Part shown: in pieces, positions 1 through 10,200 of the stretch
How the letters are laid out: each line of letters opens with the position of its first letter
Position numbering within the stretch: the first letter of the stretch is position 1
From: a bacterium
GTDB taxonomy: Bacteria; Margulisbacteria; Marinamargulisbacteria; JAAEMD01
Direction: 5' to 3'
Assembly: GCA_024225875.1 (NCBI GenBank)
Contig: JAAEMD010000017.1
Coordinates: 1 to 17,656, forward strand
Length of the DNA stretch: 17,656 bases
Translations under genes and position numbers: made by a program
The notes under the pieces: model-generated
The model's database searches: none
Told to the model about the DNA's origin: nothing
The model's input: the letters and a program-made list of their open reading frames with translations, nothing else

Positions 1-7
1 CTCTCAT
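1..7 (-). CDS. Start of a leftward gene, cut by the window edge
   Basis: On the minus strand an ATG lies at 7-5, followed by the first bases of an AGA codon, so only Met-Arg is visible and no product can be named. The start is supported by a textbook ribosome binding site (AAGGAGG on the minus strand, 21-15) with a 7-base spacer, and by promoter-like hexamers further upstream. The gene is divergent from the HEAT-like gene at 288, and the two share an intergenic region of about 280 bases that also contains repeat element A. Confidence 0.7.
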
Positions 8-14
8 AGCTTTA

Positions 15-21
15 CCTCCTT
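15..21 (-). promoter_or_regulatory. Strong ribosome binding site (AAGGAGG) of the leftward gene
   Basis: CCTCCTT on the plus strand reads AAGGAGG on the minus strand, a full anti-Shine-Dalgarno match. It lies 7 bases before the ATG at 7-5. It is the main evidence that a real gene starts at the left edge. Confidence 0.75.
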
Positions 22-36
22 CTTAAATAGAAGTAT

Positions 37-66
37 ACTATATTTTTGCTTGTTATTTTATGTCAC
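37..66 (-). promoter_or_regulatory. Candidate sigma70-type promoter for the leftward gene
   Basis: Reading the minus strand, GTGACA (66-61, one mismatch to TTGACA) is followed after 18 bases by TATAGT (42-37, one mismatch to TATAAT). Transcription would start near position 30, leaving a leader of about 20 bases that contains the AAGGAGG site. The geometry suits the gene starting at 7, but AT-rich DNA yields such matches by chance. Confidence 0.45.
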
Positions 67-80
67 AGTGTACTAGTGGA

Positions 81-108
81 CTGACAGTAAAGCCAGTTGA
101 TCTACATT
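81..108 (+). promoter_or_regulatory. Weak candidate promoter reading toward the HEAT-like gene
   Basis: CTGACA (81-86, one mismatch to TTGACA) is followed after 16 bases by TACATT (103-108, two mismatches to TATAAT). If used, the transcript would carry the whole of repeat element A in its leader before the ATG at 288. The -10 match is poor, so this is only a candidate. Confidence 0.2.
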
Positions 109-111
109 ACA

Positions 112-228
112 TATAGCTGGTACAAATTGAAGTGTCCGTTTAAATGGCTGAGTGCAGTGTACTGGCGTACATTAACGAAGTCATTTGAAAACTTTAGTGT
201 ACGGACATTTTATTTTGGAACAGCTATA
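112..228. repeat. MITE-like inverted-repeat element, copy A
   Basis: First of three copies of a 116-117-bp element. The left end reads TATAGCTGGTACAAATTGAA and continues into TGTCCG. The right end, read on the other strand, starts TATAGCTGTTCCAAAATA and also continues into TGTCCG. The two ends match at about 21-22 of 27 positions in each copy. The centre carries a small hairpin (TGTAC, loop TGGC, GTACA). Copy A is about 93% identical to copy B (seven substitutions and one indel by eye). The outer bases are TATA on both sides, compatible with a duplicated TA target. No transposase is encoded. Any frame read through it, such as 97-291, is a by-product of the repeat. Confidence 0.85.
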
Positions 229-287
229 GCTTCCCTGCTAAGAAACCGGTGGTCTATTCTTATTCACTGTATTACACTTAATATCAA

Positions 288-830
288 ATGAACGACAATG
301 AAAAATTACTAAAAATTAAAGAAATAAATGAAGATATAGAGCTTGGTAAAAATCTTACAAACATAGATACTGACTTTCTATTTTCCTGTTTACCAGATAC
401 CAGTGTAAACATTGTAGCTAATGCAGCTCTGGCGCTTACGATCTTAGAAAAACCCATACTTCTTAAAATAACAGAATTTTTTAATACACTTCCAGCACAA
501 AGCCAGAAAATACTTATCCCTCTTTTAGCATCAACTGATCATTACGAAATGTATAAATTTTTACTTATCAAACTAAAAGAATCAGAATATGATGAATTAT
601 GTAACTTTATTATCCTGTGCCTGTCCAAAAGTCACTACTTCTTTTTCCCACTTATCCTTTCCCAGCTGAAAGATGCCGATAAGATCTACAAAATAAAATT
701 AAAACAACTTCTTCTCACATTAGGATTTGTAAAAATTGCTCCTTATATTGGAATGTTTCCGGAAATACCTTTCGAATCTTTTTTTCGTGAAACTTTTGGT
801 GACGAAAGAATAAATACACTTAAAGATTAG
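288..830 (+). CDS. Small all-helical HEAT-like repeat protein
   Basis: 180 residues, ATG to TAG. I do not recognise the family by name. The sequence reads as about four helix-pair repeats (residues ~28-55, 57-83, 86-115 and 117-148) rich in Leu, Ile, Phe and Lys, the pattern of a HEAT/ARM-type solenoid. These usually bind other proteins and have no catalytic residues. The C-terminal ~30 residues (from GFVKIAPYIG on) are less regular. There is no signal peptide or convincing membrane span, so it is probably cytoplasmic. The start is fixed by an in-frame TAA at 279-281, but no Shine-Dalgarno sequence precedes the ATG, so translation may be weak or unusual. Repeat elements flank it closely: A ends 59 bases before it and B starts 12 bases after it. 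It lies upstream of the giant gene on the same strand. A role as partner of that protein is conceivable but unproven. Confidence 0.8.
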   Translation: MNDNEKLLKIKEINEDIELGKNLTNIDTDFLFSCLPDTSVNIVANAALALTILEKPILLKITEFFNTLPAQSQKILIPLLASTDHYEMYKFLLIKLKESEYDELCNFIILCLSKSHYFFFPLILSQLKDADKIYKIKLKQLLLTLGFVKIAPYIGMFPEIPFESFFRETFGDERINTLKD

Positions 831-842
831 TAAAATACTGCT

Positions 843-958
843 TATATCTGGTACAAATTGAACTGTCCGTTTAAATGCCTGAGTGCAGTGTACAGGCGTA
901 CATTAACGAAGTCATTTGAAAACTTCAGTGTCGGACATTTTACTGTGGAACAGCTATA
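843..958. repeat. MITE-like inverted-repeat element, copy B
   Basis: Second copy, 116 bp, in the same orientation as A and C. It begins TATATCTGGTAC, with one change from the TATAGCTGG of the other two, and ends GGAACAGCTATA. It is nearly identical to A over its whole length. Its centre can form GCCTG/CAGGC as well as the TGTAC/GTACA hairpin. It lies directly behind the stop codon of the HEAT-like gene, so its inverted repeats would form a stem in that mRNA's 3' end. No T run follows, so I do not call it a terminator. Confidence 0.85.
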
Positions 959-1023
959 ACCTTCTGATAAATTAAACACACCGGAATTGCAACAGTATTT
1001 TTCGATACAAGTCTTTTGAGCTT

Positions 1024-1048
1024 TTGACCGATTTATATAATGTATACT
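1024..1048 (+). promoter_or_regulatory. AT-rich promoter-like segment upstream of the giant gene
   Basis: TTGACC (1024-1029), a perfect TATAAT (1036-1041) and TATACT (1043-1048) occur within 25 bases, with TATAGT just beyond (1055-1060). No pair has the ideal 16-18-base spacing: TTGACC to TATACT is 13 and TTGACC to TATAGT is 25. I can therefore say only that the segment is promoter-like. Transcription from here would place element C inside a ~200-base leader of the giant gene. Confidence 0.3.
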
Positions 1049-1069
1049 TACAATTATAGTGATGTTATG

Positions 1070-1090
1070 TATATAGTTTAAAACTATATA
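1070..1090. repeat. Perfect 21-base palindrome touching element C
   Basis: TATATAGTTT and AAACTATATA form a perfect 10-base inverted repeat around a single central A. The right arm overlaps the first four bases of element C (1087-1090). It could be an operator, a cruciform, or a remnant of the insertion site. Its low complexity makes chance possible. Confidence 0.5.
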
Positions 1091-1203
1091 GCTGGTACAA
1101 ATTGAACTGTCCATTTAAATGGGAATTGCAGTTTCACAAACTTACATAAACGAAGTCATTTGAAAACTTTAAGTGTCGGACATTTTACTTTGGAATAGCT
1201 ATA
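1087..1203. repeat. MITE-like inverted-repeat element, copy C
   Basis: Third copy, 117 bp. The outer ~35 bases on each side match A and B closely (TATAGCTGGTAC at the left, GGAATAGCTATA at the right), while the central ~30 bases have diverged and lost the TGTAC/GTACA hairpin. The conserved stretch AACGAAGTCATTTGAAAACT remains. It ends 42 bases before the TTG start of the giant gene, so it must lie in or just upstream of that gene's leader. Confidence 0.8.
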
Positions 1204-1230
1204 GTACCTTAACGTTTTAAACTTTACGCA

Positions 1231-1237
1231 AAAGGAG
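1231..1237 (+). promoter_or_regulatory. Ribosome binding site that fixes the TTG start of the giant gene
   Basis: AAAGGAG is followed by 8 bases and then TTG at 1246. An in-frame TAA at 1210-1212 closes the frame upstream, and the first in-frame ATG is not until 1648 (residue 135), with no comparable site before it. The TTG is therefore the best start. Confidence 0.8.
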
Positions 1238-1245
1238 CCTGTTCT

Positions 1246-4200
1246 TTGTTAGCATCTGAGTCCGGTATTAATAATAATTTAAATATCGCTACTCCAACTG
1301 GAGTAGCTTCTGTAGATTCGTCTAGAAAAAAACCTGTCGATATCAATAAAGCTTTTCAGGAAACGCTGGAGTTTGTAAATGAAATTAATGCAGATGCCAG
1401 TCCTTTAGTACAAAATCCATATGTGCAGTTTAAACTACTCGAGTACATTGAGCAAAATAAAGCTCTTACCGCTTCTAAAAAAGAGAAAGGGATTTATACC
1501 AGATTTGTTGAAAAAGGATTTTCTGGAATAAGTCCTTCCGAAAACAAAACAATACTTTTATTCCTTAAAAATATCAGCAACCCGGCTGTAGCTTCTAAAC
1601 TAGGATTATCAAAAGAACATTATCAGCTAATAAAAGACACTTATACTATGGCTTCAAAAAAATCCGATTTTTCTGTTTTAGATAGTAAAAGTAATACTAA
1701 TTATGCAAAAAAAATACGAAAATACTTCCTTCAACAATACAATATAACTCCAGAAGAAATGAACATTAGAAATAAAACTCACCTGATAAACGCTGACAGC
1801 ACCGAGATCGAATATATATACAACAACATAGACAAGTATTATCAAAAAAAAGGCGAGTCGTTAAATAGTGTATCTGAAGAAGACCTGGCAAACAAATTAA
1901 TGGATTACATACAAAAGAACTTTAAATATCAAGATGATACCAGTGATGTTAACGGCAAAATAAAAGATCACTGGCAAAGTATAAAGGAGACTGTATTAAA
2001 AAAGGGCGGGGACTGTGAAGACCTTTCTATCCTCACAGCATCTCTACTTATGCATGCTCTTAAAAGAAAGGGCTCTTCAAATGAAAAAGTTTCAAGTATG
2101 GTTAAACTTACAACTGGATCTGTAACAAACTCATACGTTAAAAACGCCGGGCATATTTTCGTAAAATTCGAATTATCAGGCAAAAACAAAACAAAAGCTC
2201 TTGATTTTACTGCGAAAAATGGAGTTGCTGATTTCAAAAAATACGTAAAAGATATTGGCTTTGATACTATAGCTGAGTTTAATAATGATTTTTTTAAAAA
2301 ATATAGAGAAATAAATAAAGGCTATACAACAGCTATACAAATTGGTGACCAGTATAGTTTTACATCAAATGCTAATCGAATAAACGACCTCTTTGCAGAT
2401 CTTCTGGGTGGAAAAAATAAAGACAGCAATAATACAGCAAGAGAAGGCAAGTTAGATCAAGTGTTTAATACGCCTAAACTATATAAGGACGAGGCCTATA
2501 GAAGGATTTATGAGGAAGATATGGCTGATATTGCAGATTCGGATATTGCAGGTCTGTATAAAGTCAAAATCCGCGACTATAATGGAAAGAAAATTGAAGA
2601 GATTGTTCCTGCCAGTATAAAATCCAGACCCGAGCTGACATCAAGCAATCAGAAAATATATAGAAAAGTATGCGTTGGCGAAAAAAAAGAAGATTTCTCT
2701 TTTTTCTCATTTGAAAAAAGAGAAATCAAGTCTGATATGGCTCCCTTAGACGGTTCTAGTAAATATCATCATGTATATGTAGCAAAAATAAATAAGGAAA
2801 AATTTCACTCCTATATAAATGAGACCCGTGACATTATAAATACAATAACTTTTTTGTTTCATATAACTAACGCCCGTCTTGAGAGAGTAGAAAGTGTAGC
2901 AAGTGAAATATATTCTTATGACTCTCCAGACTCCAGGGAATCCGAAAAAAAAGCAAAAAAGAAAATAAAAAAACAAAGGTCAAAGTTTTCAAGTGCAATT
3001 AATGGATTTCAAGAACGAGTAGCCAGTGCCATTCAACAGTCTTCTGATCAAATGATCAACTATATTGACACTTTAAATGAATCTCAATTCCAAAAAGCCT
3101 ATTTCCAGGCAGAAAACTGGGGACGCGATATTACTAAATCACAGGAAGATCCTCCAGCCACAAACGCTGGTGATTATGCTCTTCTATTTGCTAAATTTGC
3201 CGGTAACCTGCTTGGGGGAACTACTATCGAACTTTTAGATTCTTTTTCAGGAGCATTCACTGCCATAAGAGAAGATCACAAAAAAGAAATTGCTCAAATG
3301 AAATGTGAAATACTTGCTGAAAATGCTGCAGCAAGAGAAGCTTTAGCACAAGAAATGATAGATCGCATTCAGTTATGGAGCAAAGATCCGGAAACGACTA
3401 ATAAATATGACGTTTCATACTGGGACAAAAATACTATAGCTATGCTCAACCCGAATATTGCCACTAATAGTGTACCCAATAAAAAAAATGCTAAGGATTT
3501 TATAAGCTCAGTAACCAGTCAGGCTATTGATATTACAAATGATTCACATGACAGCTTTTCAGCCGGTAACGCCACTAAGTTTCTTTCTCAGGACAGCACC
3601 GACGCGCCACTGCATGGACCTTCTATGAAAAGAACAGACAGGTCGGGGTTCATGTTTGAAGACAAAACACTATTTAATCAGGCCCAGGGCGGGCATGAAA
3701 GAGGTGGAGATGGCGCTTTCATTGACTTTAACATGGAAAAATCTCTTATGTTTAAAGAATATATGCTGGAATTTCAAAATATGGTTCGTACTGCCCTTAC
3801 TACTAAACAAATAATCTGGGATAAAATACGATATATATTTAGCCAAATAGGAGGAGAAGATGACGCAAGTGCACCAAATTCGCCAAACATATTAAAATCA
3901 GCAACTAATCAGGCTCTTGAGATCGAGCTTTCAAAACAACAAAATTTCTTTAGCCGGCTGATAGATAATATAAGTCAGCTTGCAGTTGAGGGAAACAATC
4001 TGATTGCAGCTCGCTTCGCAAGTGCCAAAGCTTACATAGATGTCGGCTTAAAGTCGTCTGAAACAGCAGTAAACGTTATCGCAGCCATATCAGCACCATC
4101 AATAGTTGCGCCTTCATCTGTCACTTCTTCAAGAGCAGCGGTTATGCCGGTAAATATCCTTCCTTCCGGGATAATCGCTACAACTCCTACCGGCCCTGTA

Positions 4201-7200
4201 TATTCAACAAACCCATTATATGAGCCCAGTGTAGAAAATCAAAGGCAGTTATTTGAACAGTACTATTCTTATCTTTATACATCGGGAGTATCTGTTAGAA
4301 CATCTTCTGTTATGGCATCAGCACGACTAACTATGGAAAACTCTATGAATGAGTGGATATATCCCCAGATCTTACACCATAATTCCAAACGTTATTCAGA
4401 GGAAAAGACCAGATATATGTCCAATAATCTCAAATTATATTTAAAAACCGAAACTTCGCCGATAAAAAATTTATTCAAAAGAACTGCTGACAGTAAATCA
4501 TCAGGTAAGTATTTCGGCAATTTAATGGAATCAATCGCCTTAGATGCCAGGCTCAATTTTATGGGCAAGCGTCACTCCAGCACTTTTAACAACTCAATAT
4601 TATCTCACACTACAAAAGCAGCGCCTCCAGAGTTTATTTTAGATCGTTACGACGGAAAGGTAGCAATTGATTATATAAAATTAGGTCAGCGAACAAAAGC
4701 TACAACTAATGCTCACAATAAAATACGTGCCTATTTAATTATAATAAAAGCTATTTATGAAAAAATTGAAGCAATATTAGCAGAAATGTTTAACAGCCCT
4801 AAATCTGGAGCTGCTAATAAATTTGAAAACCAGATCAATGCTGCGCTTGATTTCGAGAATCAGGTAATCTATGCTCTCAAAGAAGAGATAAATACCTTCA
4901 TGAAAAACTTCAATAAAAGTAGTGATAAAGATAGAGCAGTTTATATGGCTGGTAAAGAAACTATTCTTGCCGCTGTAGAGGAAGGTCTCGCAAGAAGCGC
5001 CACTCCTTTTTCCATACACACACAACAAGCTATACTTGGTCCTGCAAATTTTTATACCCCAATGTCAATAAATCCCGGCGGGCACTATGGTAAAGGAATT
5101 TATGTTTCAAGCCAGACAGGTAAAGAATCTGCTGCTATTTCCGAAAATCAAACATGGGGAGCTTTTGCCGGATTGCTTGCAAGGAAATTTTATAAACAAA
5201 GACGAGATGAAAAAGGTGAAAACAACACCTTGCTAAGTATTAGTGAGGATTCAGATAGAACATTCGATGAAAATAATAATGATATCTCATATCACAGTAG
5301 CATTATAGCTCCGACAATACCGCATTCCGAATTAAGCATAAAAAGTGAAAGCGATATTCCCAAAGTAATAGATCAACTTATTAATCGGAACATCGTAAGT
5401 CTTGCTACGAGTAAAAAAGAAAATATTAACTCTAAAGCCAGAAAACTTGCTCCCTTCCTGGAGATGGACGATGAAGAAAAAGAAGTTATCTGGCGATTAT
5501 ATAAAAGTGAAGAGTTTAATGAAAACAACGAACTCGTATCTATGGATAGCGACGAGCAGACAATCCAGGATATGGATGCTCTGGGTTATAAAATGGTCAA
5601 TTACCAGAATGTTGTTAATGCTCAAGAAGAACTTAACAGGATATTTGTTGTACGCGTAATGCTGTTGATAATACAAAAAGCACTTTTTGTAACTAAGCAA
5701 AAGGTCTTTCAGGAAATGTTCGGATCAGTAGTCAGCACACATATAATAGATAAAACTATGGAGCAGGTCGATAAATATAATGAAGCTCAATTACAAGCTC
5801 TTTCAGAAATAGTATCCGAACAGGCTCAGCGGGTAGAGTCCGAAAACATTGCCCAGCAAGCAGAGATTGCTGCAATAAAAGATATGTCTATTCTTGGAGC
5901 ATTTATAACTTTAATATATGGAGGGTCCCTGGTAAAAAGAGTCGGGATAAAGGGCGGGGGTACTTCATGGTTAAAAAATGCCCAAAAAAATGTAATTGCA
6001 CAGTCAGCTATTAAAAATGCAATCAATATTGTAGCAAATGCAACTATAGGTCTAGTTGGTTTATTATCTATAAAAAAACAAACACCTGTATTTAAATCTG
6101 ACATTCTAGAATATAGTACTGAGGAGGATGATGATATCGATGATACCCCTGAAGAAAAAGAGCAAAAAAGAAAAAAAAGAGAACAAGCAAAAGAAGAACA
6201 GTCCGCCAGCGATTATGGGATGAGCGATTCGGTTACTTTTGCAGCAAATGGACAATTCGTTGCAAATCCAGCTATAAAAGCAAAAATCCAAAAAAGACTT
6301 GAAAAAAAATTCCGTAAAATCGAACTTCTGAGACAAGTAACTGAAACATATGCAGACAATCTTCTGGATGAGTTGTCAGAAATTGGAGGGGTGGAGACAA
6401 GCAGAGCTTATAAAAAAATATCCGGGCTGCTCTCTACTTTTAAAAGAACTGAAAGCATGGCACTTAATGCTGTATTCCAGGGGATTCAACAGTTAACTTC
6501 TCAAAAAAACATGTATATGAAAAACATTACAGATGCTACATCCAGTGCTCTGGGGCTACTCAGCTCAAAACTTATTGAAAAAAAGATAGAGAGAATAGAT
6601 AAAAAGCTAAAACTGGCAAAAGGTAAAGACGGCACCTCAAAATATGAGGCAAAAAGAAATAAAGCCAAAAGTGAAAAAAAGAAAAAAGAATATCAAGCAG
6701 AAATTGATAAGTTCAGAAAAGAAAAGAATGCTCCCGGAGCTACTGATAAAACTAAAACCACTGAAGAAAAAAAACTGGAACAATCAAAGAGGCGATATAA
6801 GTACTTGCTGCCAAGCACATTAATTAACGAAACTATTGTTGAGGCTATAGTAAGCAGCATTGTCGGAGAATCTGCTTTTCGATTAGATAAATGGGCTGAT
6901 GTTGAAGAATTTGCTGATCAGGAAAGTGGAGAACTCTCTCCTGAAAGTGGGGAACTTTCTCTTGAGGGAGATGAAAATACTAACCAGACATCCAGTCTAA
7001 ATGAACTTGAAGATCAGCAGCTTATGATGTCAATATCCGGAAAAAATTATGATACTATGAAAGGAATAGTAAGTACTGACACAGATTTATACAAAAAACT
7101 GGCAAAAAAACTGAAAAACGTTACCTTTGGTGTACTTCAGCAGGCTTATAACACCAGGAGGACAGCAGATATATCGGAAAAAACCAAGTCTGAAATTGCA

Positions 7201-10200
7201 GAAAAGGCAATACTGGAAAAGAAAGGCCTTGAAAATGCAGCCCAAAAAAGAAACTTTGCAACAAAAGCTTTATTATGGGGCGCATCTTTTTTTCTTGGCC
7301 AGACATATATTAATGCTGGAAAAAAACGGACAGACAATATGGCGTTTTCACCCATGAACATGTCTTCAGAGTTTGCAGCCAGTCCTGTAAGAGACCTTGC
7401 TGAAAAAACACACGATGAGGCCAGGCAGTATGTCCTGAGCGGGGGAGATAAGCGCAAAAGAAAAGGAGACCTGCTGAATCCTCTTGTAATGAAGGAGATA
7501 CAGGAGAGCATAGAAAAAAGTATTACTGCAAATCAGAAAGCCCTGGCCCCCGCCTCAGCAGCAGGCGCGTCAGCTATGCAGTATTTAAATAACTTCCTGG
7601 AAGAAAGTAAAAAGCAGCTCAGCGATGCAGCAGTAAAAGCCGCGGACAGAGGGCTCGTTTCACCAGAAGCATTAGCCCGGCACTACAGAGCAGCTACACA
7701 AGGTCGCAATATTGATGACGATACTATTTCTGCTATAAGCTCAAACCTGAAAAAATATAAAGATAAAAGAGGGTTTCTGACCGATGAGTTCTATAAATTA
7801 TCTGAAGACGAAAAAATCAGACTACTGGGCGGAAATGATGAAGCCATAAAAATGCTGAAAAACATAGACGGTTCAATTGCCGGACAGGAAGAATCATTAA
7901 AAGAGGTTTATTCTATAGCTAAAGAAATACAAAATCAACTAAACGAAAAAGTAGCAGGATACAACCAGGGCACAGGCCCTTCTCAAGATCTGATAGAAAA
8001 ATTGCGACAAAAAGAACTTGCACAGGATATAGATAAACAGCCGATAGCAGAAAATGCAATTACTATAGACGTTAGCGGCACAGGGAATAACATTAGAGGC
8101 AAAGCTCTATCAAAAGAGGAGCGTTCTGCAGTTTTAAATAAAGGCGACAAGGTACCTGTACCAATTAGTGCAGGCCAGGGCAACAACAGTGTGCAGTACA
8201 CACTTCTTGTCAGTAAAAAAGACCTTAATAAGGGATATTTCAATCCAACAGATCCTTTAACTATCCAGCAGGCACTGATAGGTTCAGGCCACAGCATTAT
8301 GGCTACAACACAAAAAAAGTCAAAGAGCATAAATTCTATTAATAGAAACAGCCTGATGATTGATGTTAATAATATAGATGATGATCAGGTTGAAGAAAAA
8401 GAAAGGCTTATACTATCTAAGATTGCAAGTCTTGGCCTGTCAGAAAAACAGGCACAGCTGGCATACAAAGAGCTAAAAGCAAAACATCTGATAGAGCAAG
8501 ATGGGAAAATTAAGATCGGCAAGAAAAAGCAGGTCAAAAATCTTCTAATAAATTACCTGGCTCTGCCATCAGATCTGACAGAAAATACCGTAATTGACAA
8601 GAGTTTTCTAACAAAACTTGGAATGACAGGAGAAGAAGCGGCTTCGTTGATCCAGGTTCTAAAGAACAAAGATATAATTGATGATCATAAGCAAATAAAA
8701 AACAACAAGTTCCAGAATCTCAGGACAGAACTTTTAAATAGAAGTGGGCACCTTGATTTTAATGTTGTAAAGGGACATAGTTTCACAAAACAAGACTTAA
8801 TATTAAATGGTTTTTCACAAGAAGATGCCCAAAAACTATTACCAGACAATCAACCAGACAATAATATGCCATTAGTCAAAGCAGGGGTTTTAGATGATAA
8901 TAATAATTTACATAGTTTAGATAATGAAGCTCTGAAAGATGCACTGGTAGATGCCGGGGTAAATGCGGAGAACATAGACTCTCTTATAATAATACTCCGG
9001 CAGTCCCTGCTCGGCATTTCTTCTGCTTCAGAACTTAGAAAAAATCTCAAAGAAAAATATGGGAATAAGTTTGAAGACGCCCTGATCGTTTCAGAGGCAA
9101 AAAAAGATAATTTGATAATAAGCAACTACATTGGAAGTCTTAACAATCTCATAGCCTCATTTGATCAAATAAACGCTTTAAGCGGTCGTAGCCTGGATAA
9201 TGTTCCTGAAAGCCTGCCTGATATCTTCGCATTAAAACCAGCGGATAAGGCAAACTTAGACCAGATAATAGCAAAGATTATCCCTGCTGATACTAAGGCT
9301 TCTCTAACAAAATTTAAGAACAACACGCATAACCTTACAGCAGACGATTTCAACAATAAAGAAGCGCTCCTCGAAAACAATTTGCTTACAGCTGCAGAAA
9401 AGTCATTTTTAAGGGATTTAGGAAAATTGACTGAAAAAGATAAAGTTGTACTACAAGAATTAATTGCTGAAGAACGTAATAAAGGAGGGCTTGGCCTTTC
9501 GGCTGAAGATCTTTTCGAATTAACCGGGAACATCAATCAGTCTTCTAACCTTATTAACCTTTTGAAACAAATGTCTATCATTAATGATTCAGGCTTTTCC
9601 CCAGATAATAATAGAGTAGATCCCAATAGAGTAGATCCCATGACTGTATTTATTATTTCAATAAAAGAGATTTCAAAATATGAGAAGGGATCTCCTGAAT
9701 ACAATAACGCTTTAACTCAAGCTTTAAATGATAACTTGATCATAGCAAATGAAGACAAGACCGCTGCTTTTAATAAATTCAATGACTATATCCAGACAAA
9801 AATAAAGAATAAAACTCCCGAAGAAAAGAAGCAGTATTTAAATAAACTGGCGTCTATACAAAACAATCTATATACACAAAATAACAAGACAGCAGCAATA
9901 GCGACTGTAAAAAGATCTTTTAAGGATAAAACAGACAAAGAATTAAGCATCAATACTAATGCATTTATTCTTGATCAGCTTTCCAAAGAAAGCCAGCGTT
10001 TAAAACGAGAGCAGGAAAGAAAAGAGTTAGTTGCCAGAAGCAAAGGCCTGGGTGGTGCCAGACAGAAAAAACTTAAAGAAAAGCTGGCAGAGCTTGAAGA
10101 CCACAACTCTCCTGAAGCGGAGAAATTAAAGGCCAGTCTTAAAAAACAAATAGAAGATGACATGCTGAAGGCAGATCTTATTATCTCCAGCCGTCTGAAA

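Larger units (their letters stand above)
831..1245. other. 415-base gap without a gene, mostly repeat elements
   Basis: This gap between the HEAT-like gene and the giant gene holds element B (843-958), an AT-rich spacer with promoter-like hexamers and a 21-base palindrome (959-1090), element C (1087-1203), and a 42-base leader with the ribosome binding site of the giant gene. I see no protein-coding frame worth calling on either strand; the minus-strand frame at 842-1114 runs through elements B and C and has no ribosome binding site. No hairpin followed by a T run marks a terminator after the HEAT-like gene. Confidence 0.7.

Noticed and set aside
97..291. 64-codon plus-strand frame before the HEAT-like gene
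   Set aside because: Most of it is the non-coding repeat element A read in one frame, it has no ribosome binding site, and it overlaps the start of the real gene.
831..960. Rho-independent terminator formed by element B after the HEAT-like gene
   Set aside because: The stem would be long and imperfect and no run of T follows it.
842..1114. 90-codon minus-strand frame
   Set aside because: It crosses element B, the promoter-like spacer and part of element C, has no ribosome binding site, and its product looks like translated repeat.
112..1203. Integron gene cassettes with attC sites (imperfect palindromes around a small gene)
   Set aside because: The repeats lack the GTTRRRY/RYYYAAC core sites and end in TATAGCTG instead. 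Only one spacer holds a gene, and no integrase is seen.
112..1203. CRISPR array
   Set aside because: The repeats are about 117 bp and the spacings about 614 and 128 bp, far outside CRISPR geometry, and one spacer is a gene.
2324..2352. Element-like sequence (CAGCTATACAAATTGGT) inside the giant gene
   Set aside because: It shares only a short AT-rich core with the element tip, has no second end or TGTCCG, and encodes ordinary protein in frame.
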